A stretch of 64,000 nt of DNA from Oceanimonas baumannii (GCF_002245495.1 NZ_NQJF01000007.1:62001-126000), one strand, 5' to 3'; counted from the first letter of the stretch, positions 9,179-18,857 are shown. The notes: a model not told the origin generated them from the letters alone. Made by a program: numbers and translations.

Positions 9179-9700
9179 ATGCAGAAATATTCAATTACAA
9201 TGCGCCTTTTACACTGGATGACGGCCCTGCTGGTGTTCGGTCTGTTCGGTGTTGGATTATGGATGCGTAATCTGGGCTATTACGATCCGCTTTATCAGGT
9301 ACTGCCTTACTGGCATAAAAGTGTCGGTTTTCTGCTTGCCGGACTTATTCTGCTGCGCTTGCTGAATCGCTGGTTCACCGCTTCACCAACGCCGCTTGCC
9401 AGCCATCGGGCCTGGGAGCAGCGCCTGGCCCATCTGATGCACTGGATGCTTTATTTGCTGCTGTTCGGACTGTTTATCAGCGGATATCTGGTGGCTACTT
9501 CCGATAACAGACCAGCATCCTTTTTTGACTGGTTCGATATTCCTGCCTTATTTACTGCTTTTGAAAACCAGGAAGATGTGGCTGGCCTGATTCATGAAGT
9601 GTGTGCCTGGTCGCTGATTGGCCTGGCGGGTCTGCACGCACTGGCTGCATTCAAGCATCACTGGCTTGATCGGGACCAGACCTTGCGGCGTATGCTGTAA
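9179..9700 (+). CDS. Cytochrome b561 family protein (YceJ/CybB-like)
   Basis: A 173-residue inner-membrane di-heme protein with four helices. Conserved histidines are placed for heme ligation: LLHWM near residue 12, YWHKS near 46, LMHWM near 85 and LHALAAFKHHW near the C-terminus. Family members move electrons between quinols and periplasmic partners. It is followed after 26 bases by a yceI gene, the same pairing as E. coli yceJ-yceI, so they are probably one transcript. The ribosome site is GAGGG. The physiological acceptor is unknown. Confidence 0.9.
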   Translation: MQKYSITMRLLHWMTALLVFGLFGVGLWMRNLGYYDPLYQVLPYWHKSVGFLLAGLILLRLLNRWFTASPTPLASHRAWEQRLAHLMHWMLYLLLFGLFISGYLVATSDNRPASFFDWFDIPALFTAFENQEDVAGLIHEVCAWSLIGLAGLHALAAFKHHWLDRDQTLRRML

Positions 9701-9726
9701 AACTATTCTGAACCAAGGAGAAAAAC

Positions 9727-10305
9727 ATGAAAAAAACAGTTATTGCTACCGCCTTGCTGGCTGTTTCTGCTTCACCGGTCTTTGCCGCCGCCGAGAATTA
9801 CTCCATTGATACCCCGGGCATGCATGCCTCGGTCAACTTTAAAATTAATCATCTGGGATACAGCTGGATTGTGGGTCGTTTTAATGATTTCAGCGGTAAC
9901 TTTGTTTTTGATGAGGACAACGCAGCCAATAACAGCGTGGACATCACGGTGAAAACCGCCAGCATCGATACTAACCATGGTGAGCGTGACCGTCATATTC
10001 GCAGTGATGACTTTCTGGATGTCAGCAAGTTTCCGGAAGCGACCTTCAAAAGTACCAGTGTGACCAAAGACGATGATGAGGGTGAATATGTGGTGAAGGG
10101 TGATCTTACCCTGCACGGTGTGACCAAGCCGGTAGAGTTTGAAATTGAGCAGGTGGGCGCCGGTGACGATCCCTGGGGTGGTTTTCGTCGTGGCTTTGAA
10201 GGGGAGATGGAAGTAAAGCTGGCCGACTTCGGGATTGATTATGACCTTGGACCGGCTGCCGCGACGGTTTATCTGGAAGTACATCTGGAAGGCGTACGCA
10301 AGTAA
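9727..10305 (+). CDS. yceI: YceI family periplasmic lipid-binding protein
   Basis: A 192-residue lipocalin-like protein with a Sec signal peptide (about 1-20, cleaved near FAAAENY). Typical YceI phrases are HLGYSWIVGRF, RDRHIRSDDFLDVSKFPEATFKST and LTLHGVTKPVEF. The fold binds polyprenyl or amphiphilic molecules such as isoprenoid quinones, which fits its coupling to the cytochrome b561 gene just upstream. AAGGAG precedes the ATG. The function in this organism is inferred from the family only. Confidence 0.93.
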   Translation: MKKTVIATALLAVSASPVFAAAENYSIDTPGMHASVNFKINHLGYSWIVGRFNDFSGNFVFDEDNAANNSVDITVKTASIDTNHGERDRHIRSDDFLDVSKFPEATFKSTSVTKDDDEGEYVVKGDLTLHGVTKPVEFEIEQVGAGDDPWGGFRRGFEGEMEVKLADFGIDYDLGPAAATVYLEVHLEGVRK

Positions 10306-10330
10306 TTAAATAACAGGCATTCTGTGATCG

Positions 10331-10359
10331 CCGCTCAGCCGAAAGGCCGGGCGGTTTTT
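10331..10359 (+). terminator. Terminator after yceI
   Basis: CCGCTCAGCC, GAAA loop, GGCCGGGCGG and then TTTTT form an imperfect GC-rich hairpin with a T tract. Confidence 0.8.
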
Positions 10360-10416
10360 CATTTGGGGCTCAAATTTGTCACAATAAACATTCACTTGCC
10401 GTAAACAGGATGCATC

Positions 10417-11313
10417 ATGACCCAGGTTGTCGCCCGAATTGGGCATCGCTTACGTTTTATGCGTGCTCATGGAGTGGACTTCACTCTGTTTGTGCTGAAG
10501 CGTATGCAGCAGGACCGGCTGAAAATTACCGCCGGTTATCTTACTTATATCAGCCTGCTGTCGCTGGTGCCCATGCTGGCGGTGGTGTTTGCCATGATGT
10601 CGGCTTTCCCCATGTTTGCCGAGCTGCGTGAAACCATTCAGAACTTTGTGTTCAGTAACTTTGTGCCGGCGGCTGGTGATGTGGTGCAAAAGAACATTCA
10701 GGGCTTTATCGATAACGCATCCAAAACCACCGCCATTGGGGTGGCGGCACTGGCAGTGACCGCCATGCTGCTGATTTCGGCCATTGACGAGAATTTCAAT
10801 CACATCTGGCGAGTCAGCCAGAAACGGCGCTGGTCGGTGGCTTTTTCCACGTACTGGATGATACTGACGCTGGGGCCTATTCTGGCGGGAGCCAGCCTGG
10901 CAGTGACGTCTTATATTACGTCCATGCAGTTATTCCAGGGGGACAGTTTTTTTGGTGTGGGCGCCTGGTTGCTGGGTATGCTGCCATTTTTGCTTTCTAC
11001 ACTGATGTTTGTGGTGTTCTACATGGTGGTACCCAATAAACGGGTACGTTTCAGCCATGCGATTGTGGGCGGGCTGGTAGCGGCGGTGCTGTTTGAAATT
11101 GCCAAGCGCGCCTTTGCCTTTTATATCACTCAGTTCCCGTCTTACCAGGCTATTTATGGTGCTTTGGCGACCATTCCCATTTTGTTTGTATGGGTATACT
11201 TCAGTTGGATGATTGCCCTGTTTGGTGCTGAACTGACCGCCAGTCTGGGAGATTATGAGCACAGCCGCGGACTAAGCTTTGAAGATGATAACGACAATGA
11301 GGGCCCAGACTGA
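10417..11313 (+). CDS. yihY: YihY/virulence factor BrkB family membrane protein
   Basis: A 298-residue inner-membrane protein with about six helices and the YihY signature region (RLKITAGYLTYISLLSLVPMLAVVFAM at about 31-57). It was once labelled ribonuclease BN, but that activity belongs to another gene, so the molecular role is open. The C-terminus is acidic. It starts a run of overlapping genes (yihY-pip-dtd) that leads to yiiD; yihY, dtd and yiiD are also neighbours in E. coli. Confidence 0.93.
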   Translation: MTQVVARIGHRLRFMRAHGVDFTLFVLKRMQQDRLKITAGYLTYISLLSLVPMLAVVFAMMSAFPMFAELRETIQNFVFSNFVPAAGDVVQKNIQGFIDNASKTTAIGVAALAVTAMLLISAIDENFNHIWRVSQKRRWSVAFSTYWMILTLGPILAGASLAVTSYITSMQLFQGDSFFGVGAWLLGMLPFLLSTLMFVVFYMVVPNKRVRFSHAIVGGLVAAVLFEIAKRAFAFYITQFPSYQAIYGALATIPILFVWVYFSWMIALFGAELTASLGDYEHSRGLSFEDDNDNEGPD

Positions 11314-12272
11314 TGCGCACTCTTTATCCCGCCATCGCGAGCAATGCCGGGCAGTGGCTGCAGGTATCTGACCTGCATCAGCTGTATGTAGAAGAAAGTG
11401 GAAATCCACTGGGTATTCCGGTGGTAGTGGTACACGGCGGCCCGGGTGCCGGGGTCAGCCCTGAACACCGGCGTTTTTTTGACCCTGAGTGCTATCGCAT
11501 TATTTTGTTTGATCAGCGCGGTACCGGTCAGTCCAGGCCCCATGCCGAGCTTGCTGACAACAATACCCAGGCGCTGATTGCCGATATGGAGCAAATTCGT
11601 ATCACCTTGGGTATTGAGCGCTGGCTTGTCTTCGGGGGTTCCTGGGGTTCGACCTTGGGGCTGTGTTATGCCATTGAGCACCCTGAGAGTGTGCTGGGCC
11701 TGGTGTTGCGAGGATTATTTCTGGGGCGGCAGCAGGATCTGCACTGGTTGTATCAGCCTGAAGGCGGTGCCGCTCAGCTGTTCCCCGATTATTACCGGGA
11801 CTTTCTGGTGCCCCTTGAAGGGAATACCGATGACTTGCTGAATCGTTATTATCGGCTGCTGACCAGCGACAACGAGCTGGCTCGTCTTAATGCCGCCCGG
11901 GCCTGGGCCATCTGGGAAGGGCGTATTTCCACGTTATTGCCCCGTAACGATGCCGACAGTTATTATGGTGAAGCTCACAGTGCACTGGCGCTGTCCCGCC
12001 TGGAATGCCACTACTTTGTAAATGACTGCTTTTTAAAAGAAAACCACATTGTTGAGGGTATAGAACGGGTACGCTCGCTGCCTGCTATTCTGGTACATGG
12101 CCGCTATGATGCTATTTGTAAACCCGCCGCTGCCGCCACTCTGGCGTCCTGCTGGCCTGAGCTCCGCTTGCAAATTGTGCCCGGTGCCGGGCATTCGGCC
12201 TTTGAACCGGGTATCATTGATGCCCTGATCAAAGCCACCGATCACATGGCAAAGGAGCTGGCTGTACAATGA
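11313..12272 (+). CDS. pip: Proline iminopeptidase
   Basis: Cytoplasmic serine peptidase that removes N-terminal proline. It is an alpha/beta-hydrolase of peptidase family S33, 319 residues, with oxyanion motif HGGPGAG (41-47), nucleophile S110 in GGSWGS, D266 in HGRYD and H294 in GAGHS. The start overlaps the yihY stop (TGATG) and the end overlaps dtd by 4 bases, so the three genes are translationally coupled. It is inserted between yihY and dtd, which are adjacent in E. coli. Confidence 0.95.
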   Translation: MRTLYPAIASNAGQWLQVSDLHQLYVEESGNPLGIPVVVVHGGPGAGVSPEHRRFFDPECYRIILFDQRGTGQSRPHAELADNNTQALIADMEQIRITLGIERWLVFGGSWGSTLGLCYAIEHPESVLGLVLRGLFLGRQQDLHWLYQPEGGAAQLFPDYYRDFLVPLEGNTDDLLNRYYRLLTSDNELARLNAARAWAIWEGRISTLLPRNDADSYYGEAHSALALSRLECHYFVNDCFLKENHIVEGIERVRSLPAILVHGRYDAICKPAAAATLASCWPELRLQIVPGAGHSAFEPGIIDALIKATDHMAKELAVQ

Positions 12273-12706
12273 TAGCCCTGATACAAAGAGTGAGTGAGGC
12301 CAGTGTCACCATCGCTGGCGAACGGGTGGGGGCCATTGGCCCCGGTTTGCTGGTGTTGCTGGGCGTGGAGCGCGACGATGACAAGAGCAAAGCCGACAAG
12401 CTGCTGTCCAAAGTGCTTGGCTATCGCGTGTTCCCCGATGAGAATGGTAAAATGAACCTCAATGTTCGCCAGGCTGGTGGCAGTCTGCTGGTGGTGTCTC
12501 AGTTCACGTTGGCCGCCGACACCAACAGTGGTCTTCGACCCAGCTTTTCCCGTGGTGCGGCACCGGCAGATGCCGAATACTGGTACGATTATTTTCTGAT
12601 GGCGGCCAGGGATCAGGGCGTACCGGTGGAATCGGGCCGTTTTGCTGCCGACATGCAGGTTGGCCTGATCAACGACGGCCCGGTGACCTTTTGGCTGCAG
12701 GCGTAA
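12269..12706 (+). CDS. dtd: D-aminoacyl-tRNA deacylase
   Basis: Hydrolyses D-aminoacyl-tRNA (D-Tyr, D-Asp and others) and Gly-tRNA(Ala) to protect translation. The 145-residue product carries both family signatures, SQFTLAAD and the cis-proline GPVTFWLQ motif at the C-terminus. ATGA overlap with pip indicates translational coupling. The protein is cytoplasmic and dimeric in the family. Confidence 0.97.
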   Translation: MIALIQRVSEASVTIAGERVGAIGPGLLVLLGVERDDDKSKADKLLSKVLGYRVFPDENGKMNLNVRQAGGSLLVVSQFTLAADTNSGLRPSFSRGAAPADAEYWYDYFLMAARDQGVPVESGRFAADMQVGLINDGPVTFWLQA

Positions 12707-12777
12707 GCCTGCAATTCTTCAGGGCCTGTGTCCGCCCGGCATTCCTCTATTCACTGAAACCATAACAGGAGCAGACC

Positions 12778-13668
12778 ATGTATCGTGTGGTCACCCCGCA
12801 AACGGAAGCGGAACTGGAAGCCTATTATCAGCTGCGCTGGCAATTGTTGCGCAAACCCTGGCAGCAGCCCAAGGGCTCGGAAAGAGACGAGTTTGACGAA
12901 TATGCCCATCACCGCATGATGGTGGACGACGCCGGAAAACTGATCGCGGTGGGTCGTTTGTATGTTAGCGGTGATGAAGCCCAGATCCGCTTTATGTCGG
13001 TTATCCCCGAGTGCCGGGACCGTGGTCTTGGTTCACGCATGGTGCTGGCACTGGAGCAGGTTGCCCGGCAACAGGGGGTACATCGTCTGGTGATGAACGC
13101 GCGGGAGGAAGCGGTGGCTTTCTATACTCACTGCGGCTTTACCGTGGTAGGGGAAGGTCCGATCAGCTTTGGCAAAATCCCACACCGGCAGATGATCAAG
13201 GCGCTGACTCCTATTCATCAGATCAGCCACCGGCCTGAATTGTGCGACGAACTGCAGCGGCATTGGCACCGGCGCATTCCCATCAGTGAAAAGATGGGGG
13301 TGAAAATTATTCAGTACACGGGCAGCAAGCTCAGAACCCAGGCCAATCTCACCGCCAACCTCAACCTGCACGAATCCATGTTTGCCGGCAGTATCTACAG
13401 TCAGTGTGTGCTGACCGGCTGGGGGCTGATCTGGCTGCAGATGCAGGAATATGGTCTGAGTGGCGATATTGTGCAGAGCAGCGGTGACATCAAGTATCTG
13501 ACCCCGGTGTGGGACGAACCGGTCGCGGAAGTGTCGGGCCGGCTGCGTGACCAGCTGCAGCCTCTGGCCCGGGGCGAGCGGGTCAAGGTGGAGCTTAGTG
13601 TGACCCTCTACAGCGGGAGTAACCGTGCCGCCCTGTTTACCGGCCGCTATGTGATCCTGACTCACTGA
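12778..13668 (+). CDS. yiiD: YiiD/FabY-type acyltransferase-thioesterase fusion
   Basis: A 296-residue two-domain protein. An N-terminal GNAT domain (about 1-150, with acyl-CoA loop RDRGLGSRMV) is fused to a hot-dog-fold YiiD_C domain (about 155-296). E. coli YiiD has been reported to act as a malonyl-ACP decarboxylase (MadA) that supplies acetyl-ACP for fatty-acid initiation; the same role here is inferred from homology and from the conserved position after dtd. CAGGAG precedes the ATG. A bidirectional terminator follows. Confidence 0.88.
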   Translation: MYRVVTPQTEAELEAYYQLRWQLLRKPWQQPKGSERDEFDEYAHHRMMVDDAGKLIAVGRLYVSGDEAQIRFMSVIPECRDRGLGSRMVLALEQVARQQGVHRLVMNAREEAVAFYTHCGFTVVGEGPISFGKIPHRQMIKALTPIHQISHRPELCDELQRHWHRRIPISEKMGVKIIQYTGSKLRTQANLTANLNLHESMFAGSIYSQCVLTGWGLIWLQMQEYGLSGDIVQSSGDIKYLTPVWDEPVAEVSGRLRDQLQPLARGERVKVELSVTLYSGSNRAALFTGRYVILTH

Positions 13669-13690
13669 TTGTGGACATAAAGCGGATATA

Positions 13691-13720
13691 AAAAAGAAGG
13701 GCGGCAGCCCTTCTTTTTTT
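13691..13720. terminator. Bidirectional terminator yiiD / racemase gene
   Basis: GAAGGGC (13696-13702), GGCA loop and GCCCTTC (13707-13713) are flanked by A and T runs, so it works for both convergent genes. Confidence 0.9.
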
Positions 13721-13752
13721 GTTTGATGGCGTGGGACAGGACGCCAGCCCGA

Positions 13753-14502
13753 TCAGTGCTCGCTCAGTGCCGATTTTACGTGCTTGTGCTCGCCCTTGAC
13801 CTGGTCGACGATATGCTCAGCCAACAACTGGGAGGCATCGTATACCGGAATATCCGACACCAGCTTGTCGGCAATCACCGACAGCTCGGTGCAGGCCAGG
13901 ATCAGGCACTCGGCTCCCTGGGTCTTCAGTGCCGTGGCCGCCGTGTTGTAGCGGGTCAGGGAGTCGAAGTTATAGTTCTTGGCCTTGACCTCTCGGATCA
14001 GGGCCATGACGTCATGCTGCAGGTCTGCCTCCGGAAACAGCACCCGCACGCCTTTCTGGGCAAACTTTTCATGGTACAGCCGGGTCATTTCCACCGCGGT
14101 CGATGCCAGCAGGCCTACCTTCTTGATGTTGGGGTGGCGTTCCAGTACCTGGCGCACCGTCACATCCAGAATGTTTATCACCGGAATGCGCACCGCCTCG
14201 GCCACCTCGGCATGGTACATGTGGGCGGTGTTGCAGGGGATCACCAGGAAATCCACACCCGCTCGTTCCAGCCCTCGCGCCATCTCCGCCATAAAGGGGC
14301 CCGGGCTTTCACCAGTGCCCTCAATCAGTGCCTTGATACGGGACGGTACCTTTGGGTTGTTGTCGACCAGCATATGAATGTGGTCAGCATCATCCGCCGC
14401 TGGGGTCAGGGCAATCACGCGGTGCATCAGATCAACGGTGGCTTCCGGTCCCATACCGCCAATCACGCCTACAGATTTTTCTTTTTCCATGTTTTTTTCC
14501 AT
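13753..14502 (-). CDS. Aspartate/glutamate racemase family protein
   Basis: Cofactor-independent amino-acid racemase fold with the two catalytic cysteines in PCNTAH (C90) and LACTELS (C204). GGMGPEAT near the N-terminus is typical of aspartate racemase rather than MurI. It is the last gene of the TRAP/HpsN-like operon, 30 bases after dctM. Cysteate is the sulfonate analogue of aspartate, so a role in converting D- to L-cysteate is possible; this is inference. The start could also be 14490, as neither ATG has a strong ribosome site. Confidence 0.85.
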   Translation of the reverse strand: MEKNMEKEKSVGVIGGMGPEATVDLMHRVIALTPAADDADHIHMLVDNNPKVPSRIKALIEGTGESPGPFMAEMARGLERAGVDFLVIPCNTAHMYHAEVAEAVRIPVINILDVTVRQVLERHPNIKKVGLLASTAVEMTRLYHEKFAQKGVRVLFPEADLQHDVMALIREVKAKNYNFDSLTRYNTAATALKTQGAECLILACTELSVIADKLVSDIPVYDASQLLAEHIVDQVKGEHKHVKSALSEH

Positions 14503-14532
14503 TCAACAATCGGTTAAGCAGCTACGACCGCA

Positions 14533-15813
14533 TCAGTAGCCAAACAGGTTGGGCAGCCACAGGGTCAGATCCGGGAAGAAGGCCAGCAGCATGACCACCA
14601 GGATTTCCACCAGCACAAAGGGCAGGGCCTTGACCGAAATTTCCTCAATGGACACTTTGGCAATACTGGAGCCGATAAACATATTTTCACCCAGGGGCGG
14701 CGTGGAGAAGCCGATTTCACAGCAGCACACCAGCACCACACCAAAATGAATGGGATCGACGCCCAGGCTGACCATTACCGGCAGCAATACCGGGGTGACG
14801 ATCATGATGGTGGCCAGGGTCTCCAGAAACATGCCGACAAAGATCAGGAAGGCAATGACGATCACCCAGATCAGCGGTAGGCTGTTGGTCATGTCCAGCA
14901 GACCGGCGGCAATCATGCCCGGAATGTCGTTCTCCACCAGAATACGGCCAAAAGCGGTGGCGGTGAACATGATGATCAGCACGCGGCCGGTGAGCCAGGT
15001 AGTGGAGTTCAGGGACTCCTTGAAACCATCCAGTTTCAGCTCCTTGTGAATGAAGATACCCACAAACAGGGTGTAGAACACCGACACCACTGCTGCCTCG
15101 GTGGGGGTAAACAGCCCTGAGTAGATACCGCCCAGGATGACCACCGGTGCCAGTATGGCCCAGATGCCTTCACGGCAGGCCTTGCGCAGTTCACCGGGCT
15201 GACGCTCGGGGCTACCGGTATAGCCTTTTTTCTTGCTGATGGTGTAGTTGGCGATCATCAGGCCACCGGCCAGCATGATGCCCGGCAGTATGCCGGCCAG
15301 AAACAGCTTGGTGATGGATTCGCTGGCGGTCACGCCGTAAATCACCATGGGAATGGACGGCGGGATCACCACACCCAGCCCACCGGAGGAGGCAGTCAGT
15401 GCCGCCGAGTAGCTGCGGCTGTAACCCCGATCCACCATGGCGGGGATCATCAGCATGCCCACGGCGGCGGTGGTGGCCGGGCCGGAGCCGGAGATGGCGC
15501 CAAAGAACATGCTGGCCAGAATGGCGGAAAATCCCAGACCACCCGCCATGGGGCCGGCCATCAGCTCGGCAATATGTACCAACCGGCGGGAAATGCCGGC
15601 GCTTTGCATCAGGGCGCCCGACAGAATAAAGGCGGGCAGGGCCATGATGGGAAAGGAGTCCACGGCGTTCCAGGCGGTTTGCACCAGGGACACGAAATCG
15701 TCTCCTGCCGCCAGATACACGCTCAGGGCCGATGCACCCAGGGCCACGACGATGGGGGCACCGATCAGCAGCAGAAAGAAAAACATGCCAAACAAGATAA
15801 TGGGAGCTGTCAT
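14533..15813 (-). CDS. dctM: TRAP transporter large permease (DctM/SiaM-type)
   Basis: A 426-residue membrane subunit with about 12 helices that drives Na+-coupled uptake of an organic anion delivered by the periplasmic DctP protein. Typical DctM segments include ILASMFFGAISGSGPATTAAVG, GGLGVVIPPSIPMVIYG and FTPTEAAVVSVFYTL. AGAGGA precedes the ATG. It follows the small permease by 21 bases. The substrate is not readable from sequence; the operon suggests a small sulfonate or related acid. Confidence 0.94.
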   Translation of the reverse strand: MTAPIILFGMFFFLLLIGAPIVVALGASALSVYLAAGDDFVSLVQTAWNAVDSFPIMALPAFILSGALMQSAGISRRLVHIAELMAGPMAGGLGFSAILASMFFGAISGSGPATTAAVGMLMIPAMVDRGYSRSYSAALTASSGGLGVVIPPSIPMVIYGVTASESITKLFLAGILPGIMLAGGLMIANYTISKKKGYTGSPERQPGELRKACREGIWAILAPVVILGGIYSGLFTPTEAAVVSVFYTLFVGIFIHKELKLDGFKESLNSTTWLTGRVLIIMFTATAFGRILVENDIPGMIAAGLLDMTNSLPLIWVIVIAFLIFVGMFLETLATIMIVTPVLLPVMVSLGVDPIHFGVVLVCCCEIGFSTPPLGENMFIGSSIAKVSIEEISVKALPFVLVEILVVMLLAFFPDLTLWLPNLFGY

Positions 15814-15834
15814 TTTTTAATCCTCTCACCCCGC

Positions 15835-16437
15835 TCAAGCCAGGGTGTTTCTGCCTTTTGTGGTCTTGCCGGACTGGTTGCCGGATGACTCGTTTTTGTT
15901 CGGCCTGGTGACCGAATCCGCTTTCTGCTCGATCTCTTCCAGCTTGGGCTCATCCACATCGTCAAAGGTGGTGCCGGTCAGCTTCAGGTAGTTGACCTGA
16001 ATGATGCGAATGGTGGTCAGGGTGAACGAAATGGGAAAGATCATGTAGAGATAGGCCATGGACCAGTCCAGCGCCGGCGAGTAGAAGGTAAACTCCATCA
16101 TCGACTCGATCACTTCGATGCTCTTCAGGGTCATCAGGGTGTTGAAGGCAATCCAGAATAGATCCCCCACCAGCTCGACCCCTTTTCGCAGCCCGGGCGG
16201 CATCATTCGAAGGTGAAAGGTGACCCGGTTGTGGGCCGACAGCCGGGCGGCATAGGAGGCCCCCAGGAACACGAACCAGACAAAGGAAAACCGGGACAGC
16301 TCTTCACTCCAGGGTATTCCGTAGTTGAATACCACGCGCAGGATCACCTGTGCAAACAGCAGCACTACGAACAGGCAGAGCAGAAGCTGACATAGGTAAT
16401 TTTCCAGCTTGTCCAACTGCAGAATCAGCTTACGCAT
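15835..16437 (-). CDS. dctQ: TRAP transporter small permease (DctQ-type)
   Basis: A 200-residue membrane protein with four helices. The motif NYGIPWSEELSRFSFVWFVFLGASYAAR is characteristic of DctQ. After the last helix it has a long polar C-terminal tail of about 50 residues (acidic, then Lys/Ser/Asn-rich), longer than usual. GGAG lies 8 bases before the ATG. It pairs with the DctM protein to form the membrane part of the transporter. Confidence 0.92.
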   Translation of the reverse strand: MRKLILQLDKLENYLCQLLLCLFVVLLFAQVILRVVFNYGIPWSEELSRFSFVWFVFLGASYAARLSAHNRVTFHLRMMPPGLRKGVELVGDLFWIAFNTLMTLKSIEVIESMMEFTFYSPALDWSMAYLYMIFPISFTLTTIRIIQVNYLKLTGTTFDDVDEPKLEEIEQKADSVTRPNKNESSGNQSGKTTKGRNTLA

Positions 16438-16455
16438 CGCAAGACTCCAACAAAG

Positions 16456-16490
16456 AAGGCGGGGCAGGTGACTCTGCCAGCCGCCCTTTT
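16456..16490 (-). other. Hairpin between dctP and dctQ
   Basis: GGCGG/CCGCC (16458-16462 and 16481-16485) stacked on GGCAG/CTGCC (16463-16467 and 16474-16478) forms a two-part stem. There is no long T run on the minus strand. Such structures after a binding-protein gene usually protect its mRNA or reduce read-through, giving more binding protein than permease. Confidence 0.6.
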
Positions 16491-16542
16491 GTGTATTTGT
16501 GGGTCCGGTATCAGACCCGTCTGCTTACATTCAACAACAGCG

Positions 16543-17541
16543 TTACTTCAGCTGTTCCAGTACGGCGTCGAAGTTTTCCTTGCCACCGATGGTGTCGTAG
16601 AACTCGGGCCAGACCTTTTCCTTGGCCAGCTGGATCCACTGGTCTTCGTCTGCCAGGGTTGAGACTTCCATGCCATTGTCGATCATATTCTGCTTGGCCT
16701 TGTCGGCTTCGGAGATCTGGAAGATCAGGGCGTGTTGCTGGGCTTCCAGGCCGGCGCGGGTCAGCACGCTTTTATCTTCGTCGCTGAGCTTGTCAAAGGT
16801 GCGCTTGCCGATCAGCAGCGGCTGCAGCGAGTACTGGTGGTGCACCTCGGTAACGTAGTCCTGTACCTCGTAGAACTTCATGGTGTTGTTTACGATGTAG
16901 GGGTTATCCTGGCCATCCACCACCTGCTGTTGCAGGGCGGTAAAGGTTTCGGTCCAGGCCATGGCGATGGGGTTGGCGCCCCAGGCCTTCCAGGTGGCCA
17001 GCATGATGGGGTTTTGCGGTACCCGTATCTTCAGGCCCTGCACGTCTTCCAGGCTTTTGACCGGACGCTTGGAGTTGGTCAGGTGGCGGAAGTTGGAGTA
17101 GGTCCACCCCAGAATGTTAACGCCGACCTGCTTCTGCGCCAGCTGGTTCCAGTGATCCCCCAGCTGACCGGTGGTGATTTTTACCGCGTCGGCGGAGTTT
17201 TTGATCACGTAGGGCATGGTCAGAATGCCCAGCTCCTTGGAGAAGGGGGTGACGTTGCCGATGCCGACCAGGGCCAGGTCGAGGGAGCCAAGGCGGGCGT
17301 TCTGTACCATTTCGGTTTCCGAGCCGATGGCGCCGTTGGGGTACAGGGTGATCTTGATATCGCCGTTGGAGTAATACTCCACCAGATCCTTGAAGCGGCT
17401 GGCGTAGGCGCCCTGATCCGAGTCGATGGGGTCACCCATGCCCAGGCGCATGGTCTTGGCGCTGGCCAGCATGGGCATGGCGGTGGCCGCGCAGGCCAGG
17501 GACAGGGTCAGGTACTTGGCAACTTTCTTCATGGAGAACAT
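16543..17541 (-). CDS. dctP: TRAP transporter substrate-binding protein (DctP family)
   Basis: Periplasmic binding protein of 332 residues with a Sec signal peptide (VAKYLTLSLACAATAMPMLASA). The core shows family phrases such as LGMGDPIDSDQGAYASRFKDLVE, NGAIGSETEMVQNARLGSLDLAL and the arginine-bearing GLKIRVPQNPIM, which in this family binds the ligand carboxylate (or here perhaps a sulfonate). The start at 17541 has GAGGT upstream; a longer frame to 17580 is less likely. It is the first of three transporter genes in the operon. Confidence 0.93.
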   Translation of the reverse strand: MFSMKKVAKYLTLSLACAATAMPMLASAKTMRLGMGDPIDSDQGAYASRFKDLVEYYSNGDIKITLYPNGAIGSETEMVQNARLGSLDLALVGIGNVTPFSKELGILTMPYVIKNSADAVKITTGQLGDHWNQLAQKQVGVNILGWTYSNFRHLTNSKRPVKSLEDVQGLKIRVPQNPIMLATWKAWGANPIAMAWTETFTALQQQVVDGQDNPYIVNNTMKFYEVQDYVTEVHHQYSLQPLLIGKRTFDKLSDEDKSVLTRAGLEAQQHALIFQISEADKAKQNMIDNGMEVSTLADEDQWIQLAKEKVWPEFYDTIGGKENFDAVLEQLK

Positions 17542-17595
17542 ATTCTTTACCTCACTGTAGGTTTCGGGTTTGACTTCCATGCAACAGGAACCTGT

Positions 17596-18816
17596 TCAGC
17601 TCGAATGAGCGCCGGGTTCGGCAGATAAAAAGAGTTCGTCACAGACTTCGGCAATAATCCGCACAATCAGCCGGCAGTCTGCTTCGTCAAAGGTCAGGGG
17701 CAGGCGCATGTCGCACATGGTGGCCAGCACCCGCTCGGTTTGCGGCAATGATGGCGCCTCACCCAGGTAGCGCCAGCTGTCGAAACGGCTGGTATAGCCT
17801 TTGGGATCCGCATCGCCGAACCACTTCAGCGGCACGCCGCGCGTGTCGCAGCGCTTAAGAAAGCGCTGAATGTCGGCTTCGTTCTGATTCGGCAGGGCAA
17901 ACTGAATCGAGCTGGCGACAAACTCTTCGGCTTCGGGACGTTCCGGCAAGCGAATGCAGGGGATTTGTTTCAGGCCTGCTTCGGTTATCCGGTACAGCTC
18001 ATTCCAGCGCCGGCACTGCTTATCCAGATTGGCCAGCTGCGGGCGCAGAATGGCGGCGCGCAGGTTGTCCATGCGACCACTGTAGTTGGGTGTTTCAAAG
18101 CGAATACGTGCAAAGGTTTCCTTTGGCGGCGCCGCCAGATGCCGCTCATACAGCATGTAGGAGCCGGAATAGATGATGGCCCGGGCCATGACCTCGTCGT
18201 CGTCGGTGGTCAGAAAACCGCCTTCGCCGGAGTTCATGTGCTTGTAGGTCTGGGTACTGAAACAGCCCACCTGGCCAAAGCTGCCGCTCTTTTTTCCGTT
18301 CCAGCTGGCGCCCATGGTGTGAGCGCAGTCTTCGATCACAACCACGTCATGACGATTGCAGATGGCCATCAGTCGGTCCATGTCGGCCAGGTGGCCGCGC
18401 ATGTGGGACAGCAGCAAATAATGCACGTCAGCGGCGGTGGCCTTGCTCTCGAGGTCGTCCAGATCGATGGTGAAATCGTCGGTGGTTTCCACAAACACCG
18501 GTACGCCGCCGGCGTTGTGAATAGCACCGGGCACCGGCGCCAGGGTAAAGGCATTACACAATACCTTGTCGCCCGGGTTAACGCCCACTGCGCGCATGGC
18601 CACATGCAGGGCATAACCGCCCGAGGCGCAGGCCAGACAGTAGCGGCTGCCCTGATAGTCGGCAAATTCCTTTTCCAGTAGCTCGGTTTCCGTGGGCTCG
18701 CAGGCGGCGGAATTGTAGCGGTGTAGACGCCCGCTGCGCATCACTTCCAAGGCCCGCTCAATGCCCGCATCGGGAATGGCTTCCTGCTGGGTGAAAGACT
18801 TGTTGAAGGTGGTCAT
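17596..18816 (-). CDS. DegT/DnrJ/EryC1/StrS-family PLP aminotransferase
   Basis: A 406-residue fold-type I PLP enzyme. D163 in EDCAH binds the pyridine nitrogen and K192 in TYKHMNSGEGG is the Schiff-base lysine, so it should be catalytically competent. This family normally aminates keto-sugars, yet no sugar-pathway gene is near; it lies between an HpsN-like dehydrogenase and a TRAP transporter. It may transaminate a small keto or aldehyde intermediate such as a C3 sulfonate, which is inference. The ATG at 18816 follows GGGAG; a longer frame to 18897 would run into the upstream hairpin. Confidence 0.85.
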   Translation of the reverse strand: MTTFNKSFTQQEAIPDAGIERALEVMRSGRLHRYNSAACEPTETELLEKEFADYQGSRYCLACASGGYALHVAMRAVGVNPGDKVLCNAFTLAPVPGAIHNAGGVPVFVETTDDFTIDLDDLESKATAADVHYLLLSHMRGHLADMDRLMAICNRHDVVVIEDCAHTMGASWNGKKSGSFGQVGCFSTQTYKHMNSGEGGFLTTDDDEVMARAIIYSGSYMLYERHLAAPPKETFARIRFETPNYSGRMDNLRAAILRPQLANLDKQCRRWNELYRITEAGLKQIPCIRLPERPEAEEFVASSIQFALPNQNEADIQRFLKRCDTRGVPLKWFGDADPKGYTSRFDSWRYLGEAPSLPQTERVLATMCDMRLPLTFDEADCRLIVRIIAEVCDELFLSAEPGAHSS

Positions 18817-18828
18817 AACTTCTCCCAA

Positions 18829-18850
18829 AGGCAGGTGAGCGCACCTGCCT
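18829..18850 (-). other. Hairpin between dehydrogenase and aminotransferase genes
   Basis: AGGCAGGTG and CACCTGCCT form a perfect 9-base stem with a 4-base loop and no T tract, in the 41-base gap. Likely an mRNA-stability or expression-balancing element. Confidence 0.6.
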
Positions 18851-18857
18851 GTGTCAT